From assembly GCA_963789355.1 (NCBI GenBank), contig CAWBKK010000002.1:248001-312000 (forward strand): a stretch of 64,000 bases of DNA. Reading direction: 5' to 3'. The translations under genes were made by a program, and so were the position numbers. Under the pieces are notes generated by a model, which had not been told where the DNA came from, made no database searches, and saw only the letters and a program-made list of their open reading frames with translations. Below, piece after piece: positions 24,161 through 33,645 of this stretch. Every line of letters begins with the position of its first letter. Position 1 is the stretch's first letter. The stretch comes from Gaiellasilicea sp963789355. GTDB taxonomy: Bacteria; Actinomycetota; Thermoleophilia; Gaiellales; Gaiellaceae.

Positions 24161-25975
24161 GTGCCCAAGAAGCTCTCCCCCAAGCAACCGCCGCCCCGGA
24201 TCCAGATCCAGGACGTCCGGCCGCAGGTCGACTGCGGACGGTATCCCGTCAAGGCGATCGACGGCGATCCGGTCGCCGTCACCGCGTCGATCTTCAAGGA
24301 CGGGCACGACGTCCTTCGCGCCGTCGTTCGCTATCGCGCTGCCGGGTCGCGCTCGTGGCTCGAGGAACCGCTCGAGCCGCTCGGCAACGATCGCTGGGGC
24401 GGTGGCTTCCGCCCGGCCGGGCTCGGCCGCTGGCAGTTCACGATCGAGGCCTGGGTCGACCGCTACGCCACCCTGCTCGACGAGCTCGACCGCAAGCTCG
24501 CCGCCGGCCAGACCGAGCTCGCCGGCGAGCTCTCCGAGGCCGAGGCCCTGTTCGGGGCCGGCGAGCTCGAGTCGTGGCGCGTGCAGGCGGTGAAGCAGGG
24601 CGTGAAGGACCGCCACGGCAAGACGAGCCTGGATTCGCCGCTCGAGGTCGACGTCGAGCGCGAGCGCGCGCGCTTCGGAGCCTGGTACGAGCTCTTCCCG
24701 CGCAGCTGGGGCGGCTTCAAGGGCGTCCAGCAGGCGCTGCCGCAGCTGGCCGAGCTCGGCTTCGACGTCGTCTACCTGCCGCCGATCCACCCGATCGGGG
24801 TGACGAACCGGAAGGGCAAGAACAACGCGCTCACCGCCGGCAAGGACGATCCCGGGAGCCCCTGGGCGATCGGGGGCGCAGAGGGCGGCCACGACGCGAT
24901 CCATCCCGAGCTCGGGACGCTGAAGGACTTCGACAACCTCGTCGCCGCGGCGCGGAAGGCCGGCCTCGAGATCGCACTCGACTTCGCGATCCAGACGTCG
25001 CCCGACCATCCCTGGCTGACCGAGCATCCGGAGTGGTTCAACCGCCGCCCGGACGGGACGCTCAAGTACGCCGAGAATCCGCCCAAGCGCTACCAGGACA
25101 TCTACAACGTCAACTTCGACTCGGAGGACTGGCCGGGCCTGTGGGAGGCGCTGAAGGAGGTCGTCGTGCACTGGTGCCGCCACGGTGTCCGCGCCTACCG
25201 CGTCGACAACCCGCACACGAAGTCGGTCCCGTTCTGGGAATGGCTGATCGCCGAGGTGCGGGCCGAGTTCCCGGACACCGTCTTCTTCGCCGAGGCGTTC
25301 ACGCGGCCGGCGATGATGACGACGCTCGCGAAGATCGGCTTCAGCCAGTCGTACACCTACTTCACGTGGAAGAACACGAAGGCGGAGCTGGCCGAGTTCC
25401 TCCAGCAGCAACTCGCGTGGTCGCCCTACTACCGCCCCAACTTCTTCGCGAACACGCCGGACATCCTCCACGAGTACCTGCAGGAAGGCGGCCGGCCGGC
25501 GTTCGAGCTCCGGCTCGTGCTCGCGGCGACGCTCTCGCCCTCCTACGGGATCTACTCCGGCTACGAGCACTGCGAGAACGTCCCCGTCGCGCATGGCAGC
25601 GAGGAGTACCTCGACTCGGAGAAGTACGAGCTCAAGACCCGCGCGCTCGACGGGCCGCTGCTGCCGCTCGTGCGGAGGCTGAACGAGCTCCGCCGCGCCG
25701 AGCCGGCCCTGCAGCGCTTCGACAACCTCCACCTGCTCGACACCCACGGCGACCACGTCTTCGCCTACTTCAAGGCGCCCGACATCGCGATCGCGGCCAA
25801 TCTCGATCCGACGACGGCACGCGAGGACGTCGTCGTCGTCCCGCCGGGCCTCGGCTTGCCCGACGAGTTCCCAGTCCGCGATCTCCTCAGCGGCGAGACG
25901 TACCGCTGGCGGATCGGCCGCAACTACGTCGGCCTCGCCCCCGGCGGCGCGCACCTGATGAAGCTCGGCGCATGA
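24161..25975 (+). CDS. glgE: Alpha-1,4-glucan:maltose-1-phosphate maltosyltransferase
   Basis: A 604-residue GH13_3 enzyme that extends alpha-glucan by two glucose units from maltose-1-phosphate. The N-terminal domain carries DVRPQVDCGRYPVKAIDGD; the catalytic barrel has PPIHPIGVTNRKGKNN, the nucleophile Asp in YRVDNPHTKS and the acid/base Glu in FFAEAFTRPAM. These are diagnostic for GlgE against other GH13 enzymes. I chose GTG at 24161, just before the conserved part; an ATG at 24083 would lie inside the divergent malQ gene. The stop overlaps treS by ATGA. Together with TreS, Mak and GlgB it forms the complete GlgE pathway from trehalose to branched glucan. Confidence 0.95.
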   Translation: MPKKLSPKQPPPRIQIQDVRPQVDCGRYPVKAIDGDPVAVTASIFKDGHDVLRAVVRYRAAGSRSWLEEPLEPLGNDRWGGGFRPAGLGRWQFTIEAWVDRYATLLDELDRKLAAGQTELAGELSEAEALFGAGELESWRVQAVKQGVKDRHGKTSLDSPLEVDVERERARFGAWYELFPRSWGGFKGVQQALPQLAELGFDVVYLPPIHPIGVTNRKGKNNALTAGKDDPGSPWAIGGAEGGHDAIHPELGTLKDFDNLVAAARKAGLEIALDFAIQTSPDHPWLTEHPEWFNRRPDGTLKYAENPPKRYQDIYNVNFDSEDWPGLWEALKEVVVHWCRHGVRAYRVDNPHTKSVPFWEWLIAEVRAEFPDTVFFAEAFTRPAMMTTLAKIGFSQSYTYFTWKNTKAELAEFLQQQLAWSPYYRPNFFANTPDILHEYLQEGGRPAFELRLVLAATLSPSYGIYSGYEHCENVPVAHGSEEYLDSEKYELKTRALDGPLLPLVRRLNELRRAEPALQRFDNLHLLDTHGDHVFAYFKAPDIAIAANLDPTTAREDVVVVPPGLGLPDEFPVRDLLSGETYRWRIGRNYVGLAPGGAHLMKLGA

Positions 25976-27657
25976 GCGACGTCGAGCGCCACGAGCAGCC
26001 TGTCCACTGGTTCGAGTCGAACCCGACCTGGTTCAAGACGGCCGTCTTCTACGAGATCCACACGCGCGCGTTCTTCGACGGCAACGACGACGGCTCCGGC
26101 GACTTCCGGGGCCTCCAGCAGAAGCTCGACTACCTCCAGTGGCTCGGGATCGACTGCATCTGGATGCTGCCGTTCTACCCCTCGCCGCTCCGGGACGGCG
26201 GCTACGACATCGCCGACTTCTACGGGATCAACCCCGACTACGGCACGGTCGAGGACTTCCGCGGCTTCGTCGTGGCCGCGCACGAGCGCGGGATGCGCGT
26301 GATCGTCGACCTCGTGATGAACCACACCTCGTCGGACCATCCCTGGTTCCAGGCCTCGCGCGACGAGCCGGACGGCCCCTACGGCGACTTCTACGTCTGG
26401 TCGGACACCGACACGCCCTACAGCGACGCGCGGATCATCTTCATCGACACCGAGGTCTCGAACTGGACGCTCGATCCCGTTCGCGGCCAGTACTACTGGC
26501 ACCGCTTCTTCAGCCACCAGCCCGACCTGAACTACGAGAACCCCGCCGTCCAGGACGCGATGATCGAGGTGCTGCGCTTCTGGCTCGACGTCGGGCTCGA
26601 CGGCTTCCGGCTCGACGCGGTCCCGTACCTCTTCGAGGAGGAGGGGACGAACTGCGAGAACCTGCCGCGCACCCACGAGTACCTGAAGCGTGTCCGCGCC
26701 GAGGTCGACGCGAACTACCCCGACCGGGTGCTCCTGGCCGAGGCGAATCAGTGGCCCGAGGACGTGGTTGCATATTTCGGCGAGGGGGACGAATGCCACA
26801 TGGCCTTCCACTTCCCCGTGATGCCGCGGATGTTCATGTCGTTGCGGCGAGAGGAGGCGCTGCCGATGATCGAGATCCTCGACCGGACGCCCCCGATTCC
26901 CGGCAACGCGCAGTGGGGCCTCTTCCTCCGGAACCACGACGAGCTGACGCTGGAGATGGTCACGGACGAGGAGCGCGACTACATGTACGCCGAGTACGCC
27001 AACGACCCGCGGATGAAGCTCAACCTCGGGATCCGGCGCCGGCTGGCCCCGCTCCTCGACGGCGGCCGGGACGAAATCGAGCTGATGCACGCGATCCTCT
27101 TCTCTCTCCCAGGTTCGCCGGTGCTCTATTACGGAGACGAGATCGCGATGGGCGACAACGTCTACCTGGGCGATCGCGACGGCGTCCGCACGCCGATGCA
27201 GTGGACCGGCGACCGCAACGGCGGCTTCTCGCGCGCCGACTTCGCCCAGCTCTACCTGCCGCCGCTGATGGACCCCGTCTACGGCTTCCAGGCGGTCAAC
27301 GTGGAGGCGCAGCTGCGGCTGCCGACCTCGCTCTTGCGCTGGCTGCGCCGATTCGTCGAGCTGCGAAAGCAGCATCCGGTCTTCGGCGTCGGCGACTACC
27401 GTGTGCTCCGCCCCGAGAACCCGAAGATCTTCGCCCACATCCGCTCGCACTCCGAGGACATCATCCTCTGCGTCCACAACCTTGCCCGCACCGCCCAGGC
27501 GGTCGAGCTCGATCTCTCGGCCTTCGAGGGCCGCGTGCCGGTGGAGCTGCTCGGCAACACCCGCTTCCCGCAGATCGGGGAGCTGCCGTACCTGCTCACG
27601 CTCGGCCCGCGCGGCTTCTTCTGGTTCCAGCTCCAGGATCCGGCCGATGATGAGTGA
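25972..27657 (+). CDS. treS: Trehalose synthase (maltose alpha-D-glucosyltransferase)
   Basis: A 561-residue GH13_16 enzyme that interconverts trehalose and maltose. NPTWFKTAVFYEIHTRAFFD and GIDCIWMLPFYPSPLRDGGY are the family N terminus, the nucleophile is in DGFRLDAVPYLFEEEGTNCE, the acid/base in LLAEANQWPEDVV and the third acid in FLRNHDELTLEM. In the operon it provides maltose for the maltokinase encoded next, which has no TreS fusion here. Its start overlaps the glgE stop (ATGA) and its end overlaps the mak start by 11 bases. Confidence 0.96.
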   Translation: MSDVERHEQPVHWFESNPTWFKTAVFYEIHTRAFFDGNDDGSGDFRGLQQKLDYLQWLGIDCIWMLPFYPSPLRDGGYDIADFYGINPDYGTVEDFRGFVVAAHERGMRVIVDLVMNHTSSDHPWFQASRDEPDGPYGDFYVWSDTDTPYSDARIIFIDTEVSNWTLDPVRGQYYWHRFFSHQPDLNYENPAVQDAMIEVLRFWLDVGLDGFRLDAVPYLFEEEGTNCENLPRTHEYLKRVRAEVDANYPDRVLLAEANQWPEDVVAYFGEGDECHMAFHFPVMPRMFMSLRREEALPMIEILDRTPPIPGNAQWGLFLRNHDELTLEMVTDEERDYMYAEYANDPRMKLNLGIRRRLAPLLDGGRDEIELMHAILFSLPGSPVLYYGDEIAMGDNVYLGDRDGVRTPMQWTGDRNGGFSRADFAQLYLPPLMDPVYGFQAVNVEAQLRLPTSLLRWLRRFVELRKQHPVFGVGDYRVLRPENPKIFAHIRSHSEDIILCVHNLARTAQAVELDLSAFEGRVPVELLGNTRFPQIGELPYLLTLGPRGFFWFQLQDPADDE

Positions 27658-29053
27658 CCTGAAGGGCCGCATCGAGAGCGGCGACCTCCACTTCCTCGAC
27701 GGGCTCGTCCTGCTCGGGACGATCGCCTCGCAGCGCTGGTTCGGCGGCAAGTCGAAGGACGTGCTGGACGCGCGGGTGCTCGACGCGGGCGTCACCCCGG
27801 GTGAGCCGCCGATCCTCGCGATCGCGATCGTGGAGGTGCGCTACGGCCTCCAGACGCACGACCTCTACCACCTGCCGCTCGGGTTCCGGCCCGCCGAGGA
27901 AGCCTGGAAGGCGTCCGTGATCGCCGAGACGGAGGGCTGGGTCGCCTACGACGCGATCGCCGACCCCGAGCTGGCGCGGCGGATGCTCGAGCTGATGCGA
28001 ACCGACTCGACACTCGAGAGCGGCGGGGCGACGATCGCCTTCCGCCCGACGACCGAGCTGCCGGCAGAGATCGAGACGGTCCGGCCCATGGGCGCGGAGC
28101 AGTCGAACAGCTCCCTCGTGCTCGACGAGCGGTACGCGCTCAAGCTCTACCGCCGGATCGCGCCGGGAATGAACCCCGAGCTCGAAGTCCTCCGCTTCCT
28201 CACCGAGCGCGGGTTCGAGCACACTGCGGCCCTCGAGGGCTACATCGCCTACGAGGGGCGCCCGCTCGACGCGACCCTGGCGATCCTGCAGGAGTTCGTG
28301 CCCGCGAGGGGCGACGGCTGGAAGCTCGCGCTCGACACGCTCGCCGCCGGCGAAGGCGACTGGATGCCCGAGCACGCAGGCCGGCTCGGCGAGGTGACCG
28401 CGCTCCTGCACAACGCGCTCGCATCCGACCCCACCGATCCTCACTTCGCGCCCGAGGATCCGAGCATGGAGGCGCTGGCGCTCCTGTCGGCCTCGATCGA
28501 CGAGGAGATCGAGCACGTCTTCGCGTCGCTGCCGGACACCCCCGCGCTGACGCATGTGCGCGGCCGCGGCGAGGAGGTGCGCGACCACCTTCGCCTGTTG
28601 ACGAACATCGGCCACGTCGGCCGGGTGATCCGAACGCACGGCGACTACCACCTCGGCCAGGCGCTCTGGACGGATCAGGACGAGTGGCTGATCCTCGATT
28701 TCGAGGGCGAGCCTGCGCGCTCCGTGCCGGAGCGGCGACGCAAGACCTCGCCGCTTCGCGACGTCGCCGGGATGCTGCGCTCGTTCGCGTACGCGGCGTC
28801 GGCCGCGAAGTTCCAGCGGGACGTCGAGCCGCCGGCGGACTGGGAGGAGCGTTGCCGGAGCGCGTTCCTGGAGGGTTACCTCGCGCTCGCCGACCCGGCG
28901 TTGCTGCCGTCGAGCCGCGACCAGGTCGAGCGGCTGCTGACGGTGTTCGAGCTCGAGAAGGCCGTGTACGAGCTCCGCTACGAGCTGCACAACCGGCCCG
29001 ACTGGGTCGCGATCCCGGTCGCGGGGATCCTCCGGATGCTGGAGCACACGTGA
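27647..29053 (+). CDS. mak: Maltokinase
   Basis: A 468-residue aminoglycoside-phosphotransferase-like kinase that phosphorylates maltose to maltose-1-phosphate, the GlgE substrate. The N-terminal cap domain begins SQRWFGGKSKDV, a usual maltokinase signature. The kinase part has the P-loop-like NSSLVLDERYALKLYRR, the catalytic HGDYHLGQALW and the metal-binding LILDFEGEP. Start choice is between ATG at 27647 and ATG at 27650; both lie inside the treS 3' end. The stop overlaps glgB by GTGA. Confidence 0.93.
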   Translation: MMSDLKGRIESGDLHFLDGLVLLGTIASQRWFGGKSKDVLDARVLDAGVTPGEPPILAIAIVEVRYGLQTHDLYHLPLGFRPAEEAWKASVIAETEGWVAYDAIADPELARRMLELMRTDSTLESGGATIAFRPTTELPAEIETVRPMGAEQSNSSLVLDERYALKLYRRIAPGMNPELEVLRFLTERGFEHTAALEGYIAYEGRPLDATLAILQEFVPARGDGWKLALDTLAAGEGDWMPEHAGRLGEVTALLHNALASDPTDPHFAPEDPSMEALALLSASIDEEIEHVFASLPDTPALTHVRGRGEEVRDHLRLLTNIGHVGRVIRTHGDYHLGQALWTDQDEWLILDFEGEPARSVPERRRKTSPLRDVAGMLRSFAYAASAAKFQRDVEPPADWEERCRSAFLEGYLALADPALLPSSRDQVERLLTVFELEKAVYELRYELHNRPDWVAIPVAGILRMLEHT

Positions 29054-30912
29054 CGCTCGGGGAGCTCGACCTCCACCTCGTCGGCGAGGGCCGCCACGAG
29101 CAGATCTACGAGCGGCTCGGCGCCCACGTCACCCCCGACGGGATCTCGTTCGCGGTCTGGGCGCCGAACGCGCTCGCCGTCTCGGTCGTCGGCGACTGGA
29201 ACCTCTGGGACGGCCGCGCGCAGCCGCTCGAGCCGCAGGGCTCCTCGGGGATCTGGGCGGCGGTCGTGCCCGAGGCCTCGGAGGGCGATGCCTACAAGTA
29301 CGAGGTGCACGGCGCCGACGGGCACCTGCGCCTGAAGGCCGACCCGTTCGCCTTCCATGCCGAGATCCCGCCGAAGACGGCCTCCCGGGTCTATCGGTCG
29401 CGCTACGAGTGGGGAGACGAGGCGTGGCTCGAGCGTCGCCGCAGCTTCGACCAGCTCGAGGAGCCGATCTCGGTCTACGAGGTGCACGCCGAGTCGTGGC
29501 GGCTCGGGCTCGGCTGGAAGGAGCTCGCCGAGCAGCTCGTGGCCTACGCCGGCGACCTCGGCTTCACGCACGTCGAGTTCCTGCCCGTGATGCACCACCC
29601 CTTCTCCGGCTCTTGGGGCTACCAGGTGACCGGCTTCTACGCCCCGATGTCGACGATGGGGGAGCCGGACGACTTCCGCGCCCTCGTCGACGCCCTCCAC
29701 CAGGCCGGGATCGGCGTCATCCTCGACTGGGTCCCGGCGCACTTCCCGCGCGACGAGTTCGCCCTGGCGCGCTTCGACGGCACGGCGCTGTACGAGCACG
29801 AGGATCCGCGCCGCGGCTCGCATCCCGACTGGGGGACGCTGATCTTCAATCTCGGCCGTAATGAGGTGCGCAACTTCCTGCTGGCGAACGCGCTCTACTG
29901 GCTGCGCGAGTACCACGCGGACGGGCTGCGGGTCGACGCGGTCGCGTCGATGCTCTACCTCGACTACTCGCGCAAGGCGGGCGAGTGGGTCCCGAACGTG
30001 CACGGCGGCCGCGAGGACCTCGAGGCGGTCTCGTTCCTGCGCGAGCTGAACGAGGTCGTCTACGGCCGCGAGCCGGGCGTGATGACGATCGCGGAGGAGT
30101 CGACAGCCTGGCCCGGCGTCTCGCGGCCGACGTACCTCGGCGGGCTCGGCTTCGGCCACAAGTGGAACATGGGCTGGATGCACGACACGCTCGAGTACGT
30201 GACCAAGGAGCCCGTCCACCGCCGCTTCCACCACCACGAGCTGACCTTTTCGATGGTCTACGCGTGGAACGAGAACTTCGTCCTGCCGCTCTCGCACGAC
30301 GAGGTCGTGCACGGCAAGAAGTCCCTGCTCGGGAAGATGCCGGGCGATCGCTGGCAGCGGTTCGCGAACCTGCGCGCCCTCTACGGCTACATGTGGGCGC
30401 ACCCCGGCAAGCAACTCCTCTTCATGGGCAGCGAGTTCGCGCAGGAGAAGGAGTGGAGCGAGCCAGCCGGATCGCTCGATTGGCACCTGCTCGACGAGGC
30501 CGACCACGCGGGCATGCTCGCGCTCATCCGCGATCTGAACTCCGTCTACGCCGGGGAGCCGGCGCTGTGGGAGCTCGACCACTCGCACGACGGGTTCCTG
30601 TGGCTGGAGCCGAACGCGGCGAGCGAGAACGTCCTCTGCTTCGCGCGTCGCACCGAGGGCGGGAAGCGCTGGGTCGTCGTCGCCTGCAACTTCTCGCCGG
30701 TCGTCCGCGAGGGCTGGCGGATCGGGTTGCCCAAGGGCGGCAAATGGTCCGAGGCGCTGAACACGGACTCGCGCTTCTACGGCGGCAGCGACGTCGGCAA
30801 CGGCCTCGGGATCGAGGCCGAGAAGACCCCGTGGAACGAGCAGAAGCATTCGGCCGAGATCACGCTGCCGCCGCTCGGCGTCGTCTGGCTCGTCCCCGAT
30901 CGCTCGAAGTAG
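29050..30912 (+). CDS. glgB: 1,4-alpha-glucan branching enzyme
   Basis: A 620-residue GH13_9 enzyme that makes alpha-1,6 branches. A CBM48 module (about 25-110: GISFAVWAPNALAVSVVGDW) precedes the barrel. Catalytic Asp is in DGLRVDAVASMLYLDYSR, Glu in TIAEESTAWPGVSRP, and the third Asp in PLSHDEVVHGKKSLL. Residues SVYEVHAESWR and GYQVTGFYAP are branching-enzyme signatures. The long N1 domain of the E. coli enzyme is absent, giving the shorter type. It ends the glgE-treS-mak-glgB operon. Confidence 0.96.
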   Translation: MTLGELDLHLVGEGRHEQIYERLGAHVTPDGISFAVWAPNALAVSVVGDWNLWDGRAQPLEPQGSSGIWAAVVPEASEGDAYKYEVHGADGHLRLKADPFAFHAEIPPKTASRVYRSRYEWGDEAWLERRRSFDQLEEPISVYEVHAESWRLGLGWKELAEQLVAYAGDLGFTHVEFLPVMHHPFSGSWGYQVTGFYAPMSTMGEPDDFRALVDALHQAGIGVILDWVPAHFPRDEFALARFDGTALYEHEDPRRGSHPDWGTLIFNLGRNEVRNFLLANALYWLREYHADGLRVDAVASMLYLDYSRKAGEWVPNVHGGREDLEAVSFLRELNEVVYGREPGVMTIAEESTAWPGVSRPTYLGGLGFGHKWNMGWMHDTLEYVTKEPVHRRFHHHELTFSMVYAWNENFVLPLSHDEVVHGKKSLLGKMPGDRWQRFANLRALYGYMWAHPGKQLLFMGSEFAQEKEWSEPAGSLDWHLLDEADHAGMLALIRDLNSVYAGEPALWELDHSHDGFLWLEPNAASENVLCFARRTEGGKRWVVVACNFSPVVREGWRIGLPKGGKWSEALNTDSRFYGGSDVGNGLGIEAEKTPWNEQKHSAEITLPPLGVVWLVPDRSK

Positions 30913-30949
30913 CGTTACTTTTCTCGCGCCTCGAACGAGAGAAGGGGTG

Positions 30950-31426
30950 ATGAGCGAACCGGCAGAGCAGGCCTTCCGGCGCCACTACCGGGACGTCTAC
31001 GGGTTCGTCCGGCGGCGTTCGGCCACATCGGCAGAGGCCGAGGACATCACCGCGGACGTCTTCGTCGCGGCGGTTGCCGGCCTCGACCGGTTCGAGCCGG
31101 GGGCGACACCCGTGCTCGCCTGGCTCTACACAGTCGCCCGCCGCCGGCTCGTCGACGAGGCCCGGCGACGCGACCGGGCGCCGGTCGTTCCCGTCGAGCC
31201 GGTTCCAGTCGAGTACGGCAGCGACGTCGCCGCCGGGCTGCGACGTGCGATCGAATCGCTGCCCGAGAGCCAGCGAACTGTCGTCCTGCTCAAACTCATC
31301 CATGGCTGGAGCTTCCGCGAGATCGCCGACCGCCAAGGCTGTTCGGAAGCCGCTTGCAAAATGCGCCTCTCCCGTGCGCTCGATCGTCTCCGCGAGGAGC
31401 TCGAGCAGGAAGGAATCGATCGATGA
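30950..31426 (+). CDS. ECF-type RNA polymerase sigma factor
   Basis: A 158-residue sigma factor with region 2 at about residues 8-72 (HYRDVYGFVRRRSATSAEAE, WLYTVARRRLVDEAR) and region 4 at about 95-148 (LPESQRTVVLLKLIHGWSFR, then CKMRLSRALDRLREEL). The ATG at 30950 is preceded by GAAGGGG, a good ribosome site, and a TACTTT box at 30916-30921 could be its promoter, just behind the glgB stop. The next gene overlaps by ATGA and encodes a membrane protein likely to control it. Confidence 0.88.
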   Translation: MSEPAEQAFRRHYRDVYGFVRRRSATSAEAEDITADVFVAAVAGLDRFEPGATPVLAWLYTVARRRLVDEARRRDRAPVVPVEPVPVEYGSDVAAGLRRAIESLPESQRTVVLLKLIHGWSFREIADRQGCSEAACKMRLSRALDRLREELEQEGIDR

Positions 31427-32613
31427 CCGCTCTGTCGGACCGAGAGCTCTTGGAGCTCTTGCATGACGAACCGCGCCTGCTGGCGATCGCGGACGCGGTG
31501 GCCGAGACGCAGCGCCCCGCGCGCCGGCGTGTGCCCGGCGGCCGCGTACTCGCGTCCGCTGTCGCTGTTGCGGCAGCACTGGCGATCGCGCTGGTGGCGC
31601 CGTGGCAGGATGGCGGGCCGAACTTCGTCGATCGGGCGCTCGCTGCCGTCGGCGGCGGCGGCCCGGTCGTGCACGCAGTCGTCGAGTACTCCTGGGATCG
31701 GGACGTCGTCGTCGAGATCGCCACCGGCGAGGAGCGGCGTCGCGTCCACCGCACCGAGTATTGGTACGACGAGGACCGCGAGACGTTGCGCACGAGACTG
31801 TTGACCGACGGCGTCCAGATCACCGAGATCGTGGAAACCCCACAGCACGCGTGGTCCGATGTCGGAGACTTTCCGATGGGAGGGAACGCGCCTGAACTCG
31901 ATCCGGCGCTGGCCGGTTTCGTGACCGGTTATCGCGACGCGCTCGCAGACGGTTCGGCGGAGGTGGTCGGCGAGACCACCGTGGACGGGCACGCCGCGAA
32001 GCTGCTCCGGTTCAGCACGAGGCCGTCCGGGTCCTTTCAAGAGGTCGCGGTCGACGCGAAGTCGTACAGACCGCTTCGTTTCCACCACACGTACCCGGGC
32101 GGGCGGCGCTCGCCCGAGTGGCGCGTGCTCGAGCTCGAGTCGATTCCGCGGGAACCGTCGCTCTTCGCGCCTCCGGAACGCTCCGCACCGCGACCGACCA
32201 CGGGCTCCGTCGAAGAGGGATCGCGGATCGACCTCACCGACGCCCCCCTTGCGCTCGGCAGCACTCCCCTCTGGCTCGGTCCGGACTTCGCTGGCCGGGA
32301 CGTCGAGCGCGTCGTGCTTCACCGGACGCGCGCCGAGCTCACCGACGGGCGGGAAGTGAGTGGGGTCGTGCTGAGGATCGAGTATGCCGACGGAGTTCGT
32401 GTCTCCCAGGCGGTCGACCCCGCAGGGCTCTATGCCCTCGGTATCAACGATGGCGGCGATCCGACCGCACCACCCGGATCGATGAGCGTCTACAGCGACC
32501 CGCGCCCTCACTGGCAAGGCGAGCTCGAAGCCGGGAAGGTCGGGATCGTCCTCGACGCGCCGACACGCGACCTGCTTCTCGAAGCGGCCCGGGGGCTCCG
32601 GCCGATGCCGTAG
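31423..32613 (+). CDS. Single-span membrane protein, probable partner of the upstream sigma factor
   Basis: A 396-residue protein with a cytosolic N-terminal segment of about 40 residues (SDRELLELLHDEPRLLAIAD), one membrane segment at about 45-63 (VLASAVAVAAALAIALVAP) and a large exported domain of about 330 residues. The exported part is rich in beta-strand patterns such as VVHAVVEYSWDRDVVVEIAT and LLRFSTRPSGSFQEVAVD, suggestive of a lipoprotein-carrier-like open barrel (LolA/LppX-like). The topology and ATGA coupling to the sigma gene fit an anti-sigma factor with a sensor domain, but no zinc-binding motif is present and the family is not recognised. Confidence 0.7.
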   Translation: MTALSDRELLELLHDEPRLLAIADAVAETQRPARRRVPGGRVLASAVAVAAALAIALVAPWQDGGPNFVDRALAAVGGGGPVVHAVVEYSWDRDVVVEIATGEERRRVHRTEYWYDEDRETLRTRLLTDGVQITEIVETPQHAWSDVGDFPMGGNAPELDPALAGFVTGYRDALADGSAEVVGETTVDGHAAKLLRFSTRPSGSFQEVAVDAKSYRPLRFHHTYPGGRRSPEWRVLELESIPREPSLFAPPERSAPRPTTGSVEEGSRIDLTDAPLALGSTPLWLGPDFAGRDVERVVLHRTRAELTDGREVSGVVLRIEYADGVRVSQAVDPAGLYALGINDGGDPTAPPGSMSVYSDPRPHWQGELEAGKVGIVLDAPTRDLLLEAARGLRPMP

Positions 32614-32646
32614 TCCCGGCTCCCGGAGCCTCCTGAGCGCGGTGGG

Positions 32647-32652
32647 TAGGGT
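32647..32652 (+). promoter_or_regulatory. Putative -10 box (TAGGGT) for the ABC-2 exporter genes
   Basis: TAGGGT ends 6 bases before the GTG at 32659, the same spacing as other leaderless-type boxes in the window. Confidence 0.45.
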
Positions 32653-32658
32653 GCCGGA

Positions 32659-33645
32659 GTGGAGCGGGCGAACAGCATCGAGGTCGAGGGGCTCGTCCGC
32701 GAGTTCAAGAAGGGCCCGCGTGCGGTCGATGGGATCGACCTCCGAGTCGAGCCGGGCGAGATCTACGGGTTTCTGGGGCCGAACGGAGCCGGCAAGTCGA
32801 CGACCGTGCTGATGCTGACGACGCTGCTGCCTCCCACTGCGGGGACGGCGCGCGTCGGCGGCTACGACGTCGTCAAGGAGGGGCCGAAGGTGCGCAGCGT
32901 GATCGGGGCCGCGCTCCAGGAAGCCGCCCTCGACCCGATGCTGACGGGGCGCGATCACCTGCGCTTGCAGGCGACGCTGCAGGGGATCTCTCGCGCCGAG
33001 CGCAAGCCGCGGGCGCAGGAGCTGCTCGACCGCGTCGGCCTCAGCGAGGCGGCCGACCGCAAGGTCGGCGGCTACTCCGGCGGGATGAAACGCCGGCTCG
33101 ACCTCGCGCTCGCGCTGGTGCACCGGCCGCGGATCCTCTTTCTCGACGAGCCGACGACCGGGCTCGACATCCAGAGCCGCACGGCGCTCTGGGAGGAGGT
33201 CGCGCGGCTCGCCGGCGAGGACGGCGTCACCGTCTTCCTGACCACGCAATACCTCGAGGAGGCGGACGTGCTCGCGAACCGGGTCGGGATCATCGACCAC
33301 GGGCGGATCGTCGCCGAGGGGACGCCGCAGAAGCTCAAGGCCGAGATCGGGCTCCCGAGCGTCCACGCGACTGCGGTCGAGAGCGCGGATCGCGTGACGC
33401 TCGCCGCCGCGCTCGCGCCCTACGGCGAGTCGCTCGACGGCGGCACCGGCGAGGTCGTGATCCGGCTGCGCGAGGGGCTGGCCGGGCTGCCGGCGGTCGT
33501 GCGCGCCGTCGACGACGCGGGCCTGACGCTCGCGAGCCTCGAGATCCAGGCGCCCTCGCTCGACGACGTCTTCCTCGCCAAGACGGGCCGCTCGCTCGAG
33601 GGCGCGGGCGAGGACGACCAGGACGCGGTCGAGCCCGCCGCGTGA
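32659..33645 (+). CDS. ABC transporter ATP-binding protein (DrrA-type)
   Basis: A 328-residue ATPase of an ABC-2 exporter. Walker A GPNGAGKST lies near residue 40, the signature is YSGGMKRRLDLA, Walker B is ILFLDEPTTGLD and the H-loop region is LTTQYLEEAD. The C-terminal domain of about 90 residues (from LKAEIGLPSV) is the DrrA-type extension. It is followed by two permease genes with GTGA overlaps. The family exports drugs, lipids or polysaccharides; substrate is unknown here. The cluster sits between the two halves of the glycogen/trehalose island. Confidence 0.92.
   Translation: MERANSIEVEGLVREFKKGPRAVDGIDLRVEPGEIYGFLGPNGAGKSTTVLMLTTLLPPTAGTARVGGYDVVKEGPKVRSVIGAALQEAALDPMLTGRDHLRLQATLQGISRAERKPRAQELLDRVGLSEAADRKVGGYSGGMKRRLDLALALVHRPRILFLDEPTTGLDIQSRTALWEEVARLAGEDGVTVFLTTQYLEEADVLANRVGIIDHGRIVAEGTPQKLKAEIGLPSVHATAVESADRVTLAAALAPYGESLDGGTGEVVIRLREGLAGLPAVVRAVDDAGLTLASLEIQAPSLDDVFLAKTGRSLEGAGEDDQDAVEPAA

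Noticed and set aside
22970..25954. Very long minus-strand frame (about 990 codons) extending malQ upstream through glgE
   Set aside because: Only the last 382 codons resemble a protein family; the rest is the antisense shadow of glgE in GC-rich DNA.
32614..32646. GGCTCC/GGAGCC inverted repeat after the sigma-partner gene as terminator
   Set aside because: The loop would be a single base; allowing a real loop leaves only four pairs.
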